Below are positions 12,801 to 22,294 of a DNA stretch of 57,919 bases, one piece after another. The DNA is from Chlamydomonas sphaeroides. Its lineage: Eukaryota; Chlorophyta; Chlorophyceae; Chlamydomonadales; Chlamydomonadaceae. The DNA lies in NCBI GenBank assembly GCA_001662425.1, contig BDDC01000510.1, positions 1 through 57,919 of the forward strand, in the 5' to 3' direction. A program made the position numbers and the translations under genes. Under the pieces are notes generated by a model that was not told where the DNA came from, ran no database searches, and worked only from the letters and a program-made list of their open reading frames with translations. Position 1 is the first letter of the stretch. Every line of letters starts with the position of its first letter.

Positions 12801-15800
12801 CCTCCCTTGTCTTCCCGCCACCTGCTTCCTGCGCGCCCCCCCGCAGCTGGTGGCTGGCGGAGCTGGTCAACAACGTGGACGGGCGCGAGACGGAGAGCAT
12901 GAAGTTGCTCAAGAACATCCTGCCCGAGTCCATCATTGCCCGCATGCAGCAGGGCCAGAAGTTCGTGGCGGACAGCCACAGCCACGGTGCGGCGGGCGGG
13001 GCGGCGGGCAGGGGAGGGGAGGGGAGGGGTGGGGAAGCAGGCGTAGCTGGCCGCCCTCGCGTCAAGTGCATCCCCGCCCAGTCGTCCAAGGCCGTCTTGC
13101 CCCAACGATGGGCCCTGTTTGTGACCCGCTCCCCGGTCCTCGCGCCTCGCCCCCCTCGCCCTCCGCCGCAGTGGTGATCCTGTTCTCCGACATCGTGGGG
13201 TTCACCTCGCTCTCCTCCAAGCTGCCAACCGCCGAGGTCTTCCTCATGCTCTCCAACATGTTCACCTCGTTCGACAAGCTCACCGACAGGTTCAGCGTCT
13301 ACAAGGTGCGGCAGGGCAGAGGGGCAGGGTGTGGGGGAGGCGAGGACAGCAGGCGAATGATGCGCAGCGTAGCGCGAAGGGCACCGGCGCGTGGAGCAGC
13401 CCCGTGCGTGCGAGATGGCAGAGTGAGGGAGCGGCGAAGGGGCCGGGGCCGACGGCGGCGAGGCACACGCACTGCGGCCGCCCCCATCGCCCAACCGCTC
13501 TTTCTCGCGCCTGCGCCCCCCCCCCCCCCCCCGNNNNNNNNNNNNNNNNNNNNNNNNNNNNNNNNNNNNNNNNNNNNNNNNNNNNNNNNNNNNNNNNNNN
13601 NNNNNNNNNNNNNNNNNNNNNNNNNNNNNNNNNNNNNNNNNNNNNNNNNNNNNNNNNNNNNNNNNNNNNNNNNNNNNNNNNNNNNNNNNNNNNNNNNNNN
13701 NNNNNNNNNNNNNNNNNNNNNNNNNNNNNNNNNNNNNNNNNNNNNNNNNNNNNNNNNNNNNNNNNNNNNNNNNNNNNNNNNNNNNNNNNNNNNNNNNNNN
13801 NNNNNNNNNNNNNNNNNNNNNNNNNNNNNNNNNNNNNNNNNNNNNNNNNNNNNNNNNNNNNNNNNNNNNNNNNNNNNNNNNNNNNNNNNNNNNNNNNNNG
13901 CGGCGCCGTGGGGCGGAGGGTCTTGGGGGGCCATGCTCACGGAGGTGGCTCAAGCTATGGGCTGCGCCCGGACACGGCCTCAACCAGTGGCACGAACCCT
14001 GGCGCCTGCCCCTTTCCCCGCCGCCCCGCGCAGTGGTGTCGGCGGGCCACGATGAGGACGAGGACAAGCAGGCCAAGGGCAGCCCCCTGAGCCGCGTGCT
14101 GGGGTTTGCGAGGGCCATGCTGGACGTGGTGCGCAACATCACGGCGCCCAACGGGGAGCGGCTGCGGATACGCATCGTGAGCGGGGCGGAGGCTGGGGAG
14201 GGGCAGGAGGGGCGGGAGGGCGGCAGGCCAGGCCAGGGCAGGCCAGGCCAGGGCAGGGCAGGGCGCTGGGAGCTGGCAGGAGCCAGCCGCGCAGGTGGCG
14301 GCTGGTGCTTGGGCCCTTTTGTCCCCGGAGGCCCCCTTGCCGCTTGCCGGTGGCGCCACGCAGCGCGTACCCACCCGCGCACCCCTGCGCTCCTGCCCCA
14401 CCCGCCAGGGCGTGCACTGCGGTCCCGCCTTTGCGGGCGTGATCGGCATGAAGTGCCCGCGCTACTGCTTCCTTGGGGACACCGTCAACACGGCCAGCAG
14501 GATGGTAAGGGGCCGATGAGGTGGTGACGAGCCCTGGGGCTTCCCCTTGTGCATGCGCTCCACGTGCCCCCCCCGTGTGTGTCCACGTGTCACAACCCTG
14601 TCCCTGTGCCCGCTCCGCACGGCCCTTGCGCGCGCCCAGGAGTCCACGGGCTTCCCCATGTGCATCCACGTGTCTGATAACGTGTACCAGCACCACCCCA
14701 ACCCGGAGCAGGAGCTGGAGAAGGTGAGGGCGCGCCGCGAGGGACTGGGGCTGCACTGCGGCCGCACACCCTCTTCCGCTGCGCGCCAATTACCACTACC
14801 GCCGCAAGCACCACGGTGGCCCGCCGTCTAACACCTCGCCTGACACCTCACCCGACCGCCCTCAGGTGGGCGAGCGCGACATCAAGGGCAAGGGCCGCAT
14901 GACCACCTACCTGGTCCGGGCAGGCGCCTGGGAGCAGGCGCTGCGCGACTACCGCGCCCGCCACCAGCAGCTGGCGGCGGCCGCGGTCGCGGCGCAGCAG
15001 CAACAGGCCGCGCTGGCGGGGTTCATGGCCGCATTGCCGGCCGGCAGCGGCCGCCCGGCGTTGCCGGCACCGCTGCCGGCCGGCATCGAAGATGCCGCCG
15101 CCGCCTTGCAGCACCCGCTGCTGCTGTCCAGAGTATCTGCAGAGTCCGCTGCGTCATGCTTGAGCCCGCCGCTGGCGGCCGGGGGACACTCCTCCGACGG
15201 CAGCTTCAGGATTGCACCGTCGCCTGTGCGGAGCAGCGGCGCCGCCGCCGCCACCGGCAGCGGCCGCAGCGGCGGCACCAGCGGGCCGCTGCTGACGACG
15301 GTGGCGGAGGAGCCGTCGCGGCCGAACTCGCCGTCGCTTCTGCTGCAGTCCGCTGCCAACGCCGGCGCCCAGGCAGCAGCGCAGGGCTCCAACGCGCTGC
15401 GCAGCCCGCTGTCGCGCTCCTGCGAGCTGGCCTCGCCGCGGCACCACCACGCCGGCATGGGCGCCGACGGCCTGGGCGGCGGCAGCGGCGGCAGCCGGCA
15501 GCCGGGCCACCGCGCTACGTTTGGCAGCGAGGCCTACTACGGGGGCGACTCGTCGGAGGACGGTGCCACGAGCACCACCGGCATGGGCAACACGTCGCAG
15601 GTGGGCAGGGTGGCGCTGCGGCCGCGGGGTCGGAGCACTGCAGCATCCCGCCGGCTGTGAGGCTCGTTGCTGCTGCTGGGCGCGGATGTGCGCGGCATGA
15701 TGCCCGCCACGCCCGGAGTGCACTCTGCGCTCGGCGCCATGCACCAGCCTCGCGCCGCTGACGTCGCTTCCCCTGGCTGCGCGCATCGCCCTCCTGCCAT

Positions 15801-18022
15801 TCAGCCGCCCAGGTCCTCTTTCACACTTCGTGCAGCCACCGGTTCCCAACCCCCACACCCAACACCCGACACCCGCGCCGCAGGGCATGAGCCTGAGCAT
15901 GACGGGCATGTTCCTCCCGAGCGGCGGCAGCATGACGGGCCTGAGGGCGGCGCCGCACGCAGCCATCGCCGCCGGCGCCCTCGGCGGCGTCGGCGCCGCC
16001 CACCCCATCGCCGCCGCCGCGCCCGACCGCGGCGACGCCGACGCACGCGCTGCCGCCACTCGGCAGTACCTGAACGCCGCCTTCGCCGACGAAGCGGCGG
16101 CGGTGCCGACGCAGCTGGCGGCGGCGACGCAGCTGCCGTTGCCCACGCTGTCGTACCTGGAGCAGCGCATCGCCAGCCTCAACACGCAGCTGGCCATGGA
16201 GGCGGCGGCAAGGGCCCGCATGCAGGTGTGTGGGGACGCACCGGGGGTGTGGGGCCGTGGGGCCGTGGCCACCAAAACACAGCCCCCCGTCGCCGGGGGT
16301 TCAGGCCCTCGCCGAGCTCGCGCGTGCGCCGCCGGACTCGTTGTCAATCGGCCGACCTCGCGTGCATCCCTTCCCTTCCCTGTGTGCGCCCCTCTTCCTG
16401 CCCCTGCAGGACGAGCTGCACGCTGAGCGGCACCGCGCCGCCAGCGCCGTGCAGCAGACCAACCTGCTGCTGCAGCAGCTGCACGCCGCCGCCGCCGAGG
16501 CGGCGCCGCCGCCGGCCCTGCCGCCGCCGCCGCCGCCACGGCTGCCATCGTTGCCGGGCGTGCTGTTGCCCAACGGCTACAGCCGCAGCGACGGCAGCGT
16601 TGCCACCGTGGTCGACGGCGGCAGCAGCGCCACGACGTCGGCGGGGCAGTTGGGCGAGCCAAGGCTCAGCCCGCCCTCGTCGCCGTTCCGCCGCTCCCCC
16701 ACCATGGAGGCCGAGGCCGGCATTGCGCCGTCCGAAGGCCCGGCGGCGCAGCGGTGGGGCCCCAGGCCACCCAGCAAAGCGCACCTGGCGGGGCCGGAGC
16801 CGGAGGCGCAGCTGCCTCGCGTCGACCTGCCGCCGTCGACCGGCGGCACGCCAGTGCGCTACGGCGGCGGCGCGCTGCCACTGAATGCCGCCGGCGGCCT
16901 AGGCTTCCGCGACGTGCTGGGGCTGCCTGTGGCGCCGCCCGCGGCGGCGCTGGCGCTGGCGGTCAGCGGCGGCGGCGGCTCCGTCGGCAGCGGGGTGCTG
17001 GCGGCGGCGCGGCTGCCCCGCTACGGCCTGGACCAGCTGTTTGGCGACCTGGGGCTGCTGCCGTACCTGCCCCGCTTCCGGGAGGAGGCCATCGGGCTGG
17101 ACATGGTGCTAGGCATGGACGTGCCTCAGATGGAGGCGCTGGGCATACGGTGGGTGCTGGGCGTGCACGGGGCCGGGGCGGGGGGCTGCGGAGGGGCTGC
17201 ACGCGGCTTGCGGCACGGCTGCTGCGGGGCGGGCTCGCCGCATATGGAGCCTGTGGTGGCGCCTCGCAGCGAGGGGCGCCTTGCTGCAGGGCAGGGGCCG
17301 GCGTCGCGCGGTGAGGGGCGTTGAGGGACGTTGAGGGACGTTGAGGGACGTTGAGGGGCGTTGAGGGACGTGGCGCCCTGGGCCTCCCACCCTGCAGGCC
17401 GCTTGGCTACTGCCTCCGCCTACGTGAGGCTGTGAACGAGCTCGCGCGGGCGCTGCTGCGCGCGTGCGAGGACGCGGCACTGGTGGCGGCGGCCGCAGCG
17501 GCGGCGGCTGACCCGTGGGACGGCGCTGCAGGGGCCCGCTGCGCCGGGCCCGCATCGGGGCCGCGGGAGCAGCGCCACACGCACACGCACCACCACCATC
17601 TTCATCTCCACCAGCCGCACCAGCACGCGCCGCAGCAGCTTCACCAGCAGCAGCAGCAGCAGCGGCAGCCGCCCGCAGCACCGCACTCGGCACTCGCGGC
17701 GCAGCGGGAGCAGCAGCAGCCTGCGGCGCCTGCGCTGCAGCAGCAGCGGCAGCGGCGGTTGAGCGCAGGGGCGCCGCCGCAGGCGGCGGCGGCGGCTGTG
17801 GCTAGCGGTCTGACTGCCGACTGCAGCCCTGCGCTGCCGGGGGGCGACAGCGCCGTTGAGCGCAGCCTGGCTCTGGTGCCGGTGGCGGAGCCGAGCGAGG
17901 ACAACACTGCGGCGGTGGCGATGGAGCCAGCGGAGGCGGTGGCGGCGCCTGCGGCGGAGGCGACGCAGGCAGAGGACGGGACGGTTCCAGAGGATGATGC
18001 CGGCGCTGCTGGGGAGCGCTAA
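2694..18022 (+). CDS. Two-component cyclase opsin: rhodopsin - histidine kinase - response regulator - guanylyl cyclase, with C-terminal SAM domain
   Basis: A light-sensor fusion: retinal opsin, His-Asp phosphorelay and a cyclase making cGMP. Exons: 2694-2845, 2911-3001, 3354-3556, 3821-3894, 4100-4198, 5815-6053, 6316-6423, 6726-6827, 7101-7220, 7371-7415, 7731-7847, 8184-8285, 8517-8582, 8880-8984, 9349-9423, 9696-9793, 10144-10189, 10434-10505, 10848-11878, 12040-12163, 12338-12406, 12558-12655, 12847-12986, 13172-13305, one exon lost in the N gap, 14034-14176, 14409-14504, 14640-14723, 14866-15600, 15884-16225, 16410-17149, 17398-18022. Every junction keeps frame; the missing exon must be 1 mod 3 in length. 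About 6,275 nt of coding sequence are visible, about 2,100 aa. Start chosen because exon 1 in this frame supplies helix WIFTWAWTL, which joins TGLLVYLTARW. The order matches the green-algal 2c-Cyclop (light-inhibited guanylyl cyclase) family. Expected in a membrane, probably eyespot-associated (inference). Confidence 0.9.
4199..5814. other. Large intron 5 of the opsin-cyclase gene
   Basis: The frame joins directly from 4198 to 5815 (T|GG, Trp207), so 1,616 bp are intronic, far longer than the other introns in this gene. The stretch is very GC-rich and holds long overlapping open frames on both strands with no recognisable domain. They look like low-complexity GC artefacts. A 22-bp motif at 5689-5710 recurs at 20926-20947. 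Confidence 0.6.
6848..6958. repeat. 40-bp minisatellite (about 2.7 copies) in a kinase intron
   Basis: A 40-bp unit containing GGGCCAGGGCGCTGGGCTGC is repeated nearly perfectly in the intron after the H-box exon. Copies differ by single bases. Confidence 0.75.
8421..8481. repeat. 14-bp tandem repeat (about 4 copies) in a kinase intron
   Basis: A GCGGACGTGCGGGG unit is repeated head to tail between the N-box and G1-box exons; the last copy has one change. Confidence 0.75.
9696..11790 (+). other. Kinase-to-receiver linker of the cyclase-opsin: coiled coil plus low-complexity region
   Basis: Residues about 567-950. Exon 10848-11878 begins with a charged heptad-like stretch (ELERENLMGDLARRTEHKRS) and continues about 60 residues as a likely coiled coil, then about 240 residues rich in Gly, Ala and Ser with no recognised fold. 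The 10144-10189 exon must end with a GC donor (AGG|GCAAGT): the nearest GT would give the wrong phase for the next exon (EPQPSDG). Confidence 0.7.
10591..10605. repeat. Poly-G tract (15 bp)
   Basis: An uninterrupted G run preceded by a GT repeat, in the intron before exon 10848. Such runs are slippage-prone in sequencing. Confidence 0.9.
11794..12655 (+). other. Response regulator (receiver) module of the cyclase-opsin
   Basis: The end of exon 10848-11878 plus three further exons give a complete receiver: acidic pair D960-D961 (LSVDDEE), phosphoacceptor D1006 (LILLDCMMPHMSG), S1036 in VSAKS and K1058 in FVRKPY. It follows its cognate kinase in the same chain, so phosphotransfer is probably intramolecular or within a dimer. 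Its last helix leads into the cyclase signalling helix (WWLAELVNNVDGRETESM). Confidence 0.9.
13516..13532. repeat. Poly-C tract (17 bp) abutting the assembly gap
   Basis: Seventeen consecutive C precede the N run by one base. This probably explains why the assembly broke here. Confidence 0.9.
13534..13899. other. Assembly gap of 366 N inside the cyclase catalytic domain
   Basis: The gap replaces intron sequence and one exon of the opsin-cyclase. Flanking exon phases (0 before, 1 after) require the missing exon to be 1 mod 3 in length, consistent with a short exon encoding the VETIGDAY-type motif. Confidence 0.95.
14866..18022 (+). other. C-terminal extension of the cyclase-opsin with SAM domain
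   Basis: After the cyclase the chain continues for about 860 residues, mostly Ala/Gly/Pro/Ser-rich disorder. It has one predicted helix (TLSYLEQRIASLNTQLAMEA... continuing DELHAERHRA across the next splice) and a SAM domain split across exons 16410-17149 and 17398-18022 (LDQLFGDLGLLPYLPRF ... MEALGIRPLGYCLRLREAV). SAM domains usually mediate self-association or partner docking. The final exon then holds a His/Gln-rich run (HTHTHHHHLHLHQPHQH, then poly-Gln) and an acidic, Ala-rich end. The stop is TAA at 18020-18022. Confidence 0.75.
17311..17371. repeat. 10-bp tandem repeat (about 6 copies) in the intron splitting the SAM domain
   Basis: TTGAGGGACG units repeat head to tail, with one GGGGCG variant and a diverged first copy. 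Confidence 0.8.
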
Positions 18023-18486
18023 GCGCGCTCGTGCGGGTGGGCGTGTGTGCGGCGGGCTATGGGCGGCGCCCGCCGTGCGCTGCTGGTACCTTGAGTGGGC
18101 GCGTGCGGCTCAAGCAACACTACGAACGAAGCTGGTAGGAGTATGGCGGGACGGGTGGAGGGATGGAGGACTGGAGCGAGGAGGGCTCGGGTGGGGCGGC
18201 AATGACGACGCGCAGCCGGCGGTCGGTGCCATTCACATGAGACGGCGTGTGAGCGACAGGGGCCGGGCCCAAGCGGCCAACGGCTGCTGATAGATTCCCC
18301 TCGGCGCTGCCGCTGACAGCCCTCGTTGCTCAACTGGGGGCGGCGGCGACGGCTGCCTGCGCTGCAGCTGCCCGCCGGGCCTTCAGGGGCGACGGGCCTT
18401 TATTGCCATGGCCCAACCGTGCATCTTTGCAGTAGTAGCAATATGGTAGTACGCCGTACGGCACTTGGCTGGCACAGTCACCACAG

Positions 18487-18491
18487 TGTAA
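18487..18491 (+). terminator. Candidate TGTAA polyadenylation signal of the opsin-cyclase gene
   Basis: TGTAA is the usual poly(A) signal in Chlamydomonas-type algae. This is the first one downstream of the stop, implying a 3' UTR of about 480 nt. Confidence 0.4.
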
Positions 18492-19869
18492 CGCAGGGCC
18501 GCGCCGTGCGCGGGCGCGCCGGCCCGCGGTGCGAGGCTGTGTGCTGGCCTGGTGCTGTGCGGCTGTGGTCGGTGGTGGTTGGTGGTTGCAGGCGGCGGTT
18601 TGCGTGGCCGTGCTGCCAGTTGCTGTGGTGCGGCAGGGCCGTTGGCACTGGCTGGCGATCGTGGCGGCGGCAACGCGGTTGTGGGCGGGAGGTGATGCTG
18701 TCGAACGCACGAGCGCAGCTGCTCGTAGGATGCTGGTCCTTCCTGTTGTGGCGCGCCCTCAGCGGCGACCGAGGTACTAAGTGTGGGGCGAGTATAACGC
18801 CGAGGGCTCGGCGAGCTGGCCTCAGCCTTGCGTGCGTGGGGCGGTGGCTGGACGTCGCCGCACTAGACCGTTGGGATTTTGACTGGCTGGCCTGACAAGG
18901 CCGGGGGCAGAAGGGATCTTGTCACAGCTTTCCCTGTGCGTGAGCAAGCTTGTCCGGCGTGCCAACGCGTTCTGCGCGCTGGGGTTGGGCTGTGGTGGCG
19001 TACACTGTTGGTTGGCGTGCTCTTGGAAATGAAGAAGCGCGGAAGAGATGGAGGAATGCCACACCAATTTTCGACTGGGCGGCAAGTCGGCCAGCGATGG
19101 ACCGCGAGCGTCAATTTACCTGCGCTCCAGGGGAAGAGGGCCGGGCAAGGAGACGGGTTCTGTGAGGTGTGAGAAAGGCTGCCGTCGAGGGGTTCTGTGA
19201 GGCGCGAGAGGGGCTTCCGTCGAGCGGTTGCGCGGAAGGGCGGCCGGCGAGGTCATCGTCACGGCAAGCTGCAGTGCCCCAGAGACTGCGGCTGGTCGTA
19301 TCATGTCGTGATACGTGTGCGTGAGCGCGCGTGTGGTCGGTGGCCATGCGAGGAGTACTTACCAGTCAGGGCAGGGCAGGGGCCTGATCCCCCCTGCGGC
19401 CTCCCAACGCAGTTGCGTGGCTGGGTGCGGCCCGACGCATTGTCACCGCCGCGAGCCGCGCGCTGTGACGTGAGGTGGCCCTGGCGTATCTCGTGTGCGC
19501 GCGGCCGGAGTGGCGGAGCCGCGGCCCAACGCGAGGGCGGACGCTGTGCAGGGGGCCGGGGGAAGGCCAGGGCCGGGCGGGGGCTGGGATGGGTGCAGGG
19601 CGGCCGGGCGGGGGCTGCGCTCCTGTCGTCGTGTTGCGCAGTAGCGGGGAGGCCCTCCTGCGATCAGGCCCAGGCCGCAGCTGAGCCACTGCAGCGGCCG
19701 TTCCCTGACGCGTCCTGCAGTCGGACTGGAGCTGCTGGGGAGCTCTCTGGAGGGCCCTTGCATGGCTCACACATACATGAAACCAGGGCGTGCCGCGCGG
19801 GGCGTGTTTTCTGTACTTGTTGTAAGCAAACATGCAGCTCGTTCGCCACACTCGGTGCGCACGGCCCAG

Positions 19870-20055
19870 CTACTGCGGCCCAGGGCTGTCATGCAGTGGC
19901 AGCGCCTCGCGCAGCATGCGCTGCGCGCCGCCCATGTGATGGCTCAGGGCAGGGGAGAAGCACCCTGGGTAGAGGTAGTTCATCCCCGTGGCGTCCACCA
20001 CGCGCCGGTTCGGGGGCTGTGGGCCACGGGCGGGATCATGCCGCCGCAGGCACAC
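19870..20055 (-). pseudogene. Orphan exon-like fragment, unidentified
   Basis: On the minus strand an open frame reads RRVVDATGMNYLYPGCFSPA and continues about 25 residues to a stop, with amino-acid composition unlike the surrounding shadow frames. An acceptor-like CCCACAG precedes it. I see no upstream exon and cannot name a family, so it may be a relic of a dead gene or chance. Confidence 0.2.
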
Positions 20056-22294
20056 CTGTGGCTGGATTCCCTTCGACGGCTTCGGGCTCTAGCCATCAAT
20101 TAGCTGAGGAAGCCAGTGGACTGTGGAATAATGGTCTAATGATAAACTAGAACGAAGTCACAGAAGGAATATCTGTAACCTGCGAAAACGTGAATTCATG
20201 TCTGAACCTGCTTAACCGAAGCAACATCCATGCTCCGTTGCTGCCTGGCCATCCCTTGCCGGTACTGGGCGGACGTCCTGAAGGCGTGAGGCCTCCCTCA
20301 TGAATTCAATCATTCTTGGCTCTGACTCTTGACATCAGACATCAAAGTCTGCCTCCGGAAGCGCTCGTCATGTTGGGCTGCGCCGTACGCCCACGGAATA
20401 GCCCCCTGCGCCACGATCCACGACTGACTCGCAGCGGGCTGTCGAGTGCGAGCCCCAACCGTCCCCGACCCTGACGGTGTAGAGACAGGTGTATCCCCAT
20501 TCATTCTTACCCCACAAAGACCCCGACCCTGACTGTGGTGGCCTTGAAGCTAGTGTCACGACACACAACGTGACTGGCCTGATCGTGCACTGGAGAGCAA
20601 ACGGCGTGGCAAAAGCAGCCGCCCTGCTGGCCGCCTCCCGCGCTGCTATGCTTATTACAAGCTACAACGACGTCAAAGGAGGAATATCTATGCTAGCAGG
20701 CGGCTTGGCTGCAGGCCGAACGTAAAGTGATCGAGGAGACACAAGCTCTGGCACGCGACTAGTCCCCCGACCCTTTACGTGGCTGCCAAGGAGCAAGGAG
20801 CTAGCGCCGCTGCCGCCAGTTGCGCTCTCTCCTGTCCTCTCCTACACACCAGTGGGCACACCGTTGGGCATGCACCCCATACCCTACAGACTAGGTTGCC
20901 GTGGTGTTCTGTTCTGTCCTGTCCTACCTAACACTGGAACACACGCCCATGCGGCGAAGGGGCGACCGTTTGCACCTCCTGGGGGCTTCCTGGAGTCCTG
21001 CTGTCAATCATTTACATCCCAGCGCCGGACACTCACCCTGCGATGGGCAGCTGACACCTGCGGAGTGCGGCGCCGCCGAAACACAGGCGCCTAGCAGCGC
21101 GAGCCGCGAGCAACGGCCGGCGCCAATGAGGCGTGGCAGCAAATGTTTCCGCATCACAACTGCCAGCTCCCAGCCCGCGAGCACGATCACTCGCACAGCC
21201 GGGCAGCGCAGTAGCGGAGGAGCGGCCACGGCGCCAAGCCAGGATAGAAGGCGCCCGCAAGGGCGGTGACATGGGGTACCTCGCAGTATAGCAATAGTCG
21301 CACACGACGGCCACCCGGCACTGGCCCGCACCGCCAGCGGCATGCCGCGCTGCGCAGGGCATCCAGCGCAGTCCACTCGCAAAAACATCGGTACAGCAGT
21401 CGCCGGGCCCCGCGGCGCCGCGCACCGAGGCCAGAAGACACCATGCCTCGGCGCAGCCGACTCCTGCCGACTCCTGCCGCACGCTCACAATAGGCTGGAA
21501 CATGAAATCGACATGGCATGGTAATAATGTTCCCAGGGCGACTTACTGAGCCCAACCCCGCACACCCGCGTGCCTCCAGGGCAAAATGAACACCTGAACA
21601 GACAAGAATGTCCCATGCGAATGGGAAATGCCCCCGCGCGCGCCCGCCACAGCCGCACACTGCTGCCCCGCAGCCTCGCACGGCGGCGGCAGCAGAGGCG
21701 CCTGTGCAGCGAAGCCACCGCTGCATCCGCCCACGCTCATGCAGACGACGCGCCCACGGCGTCATGCTGTATGCACGCACACATGAACACGCACGCTCAC
21801 ATGCCCGGTCACTCAGCTGCCAGCCCAGCCAACAGCCAATCACAACCGTAGTCAAGGGAAGGCCCCAAGCCACCTGAGCGTTGGACGGCCCCGCTACATG
21901 CCGGGTGCCACAAGCGCAACGGTGCCTCGCCCGGAGTGGGGGGAGCTCCTCGCGCTCAGCAATGCATCAATCCCAAACGTGTCGTGCGCTAGAGCGCGGC
22001 GTCCTCTTACTGGGGGCTCCAGCAGGGGTGGGGCGTGTGCGCAGCCGCGCTTGCCACCACGACTGCGCGGGCTTCGTCAGCCCAAACAACACAAGGGCAC
22101 GGTCAACGCGAAGACTCGGTTCTTTTCTTGGCTGTGCGGGCTGGCTACTACTCACATCGCCTCGCGCGCACAGCATCTCTCCGGCACGAGCACAAGCTCG
22201 AAACGTCTCCAACAGGCATCCTATCCTACATGGGGCCGCTCGACTCACATCGCAGTACTCGCTCCATCCCGTACCAGTACCCATGGCGCGCCTC

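Larger units (their letters stand above)
12847..14947 (+). other. Class III guanylyl cyclase module (one exon lost in the gap)
   Basis: Starts with the linker MKLLKNILPESIIARM, then VVILFSDIVGFTSLSSKLPT with the first metal-binding Asp (D1132). The exon that should carry the second Asp (family motif KVETIGDAY) falls in the N gap: the previous exon ends FSVYK and the next begins VVSAGH. After the gap come IGVHCGPAFAGVIG and PRYCFLGDTVNTASRM, with the Asn and Arg of the transition-state pocket and the Cys that marks GTP rather than ATP specificity in this family. The end reads IKGKGRMTTYLV. Guanylyl cyclase is therefore the preferred call; the specificity Glu is hidden by the gap. Confidence 0.85.
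18023..22294. other. Convergent intergenic region between the two guanylyl cyclase genes
   Basis: About 4.3 kb contains the 3' ends of both cyclases. The first TGTAA after the opsin-cyclase stop is at 18487-18491. For the minus-strand cyclase the nearest complementary signal I see is TTACA at 21012-21016, about 1.3 kb downstream, so its 3' end is uncertain. No ORF here has convincing composition or domain. One minus-strand fragment (20055-19870) looks exon-like and is listed separately. No tRNA or repeat family was recognised. Confidence 0.4.
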
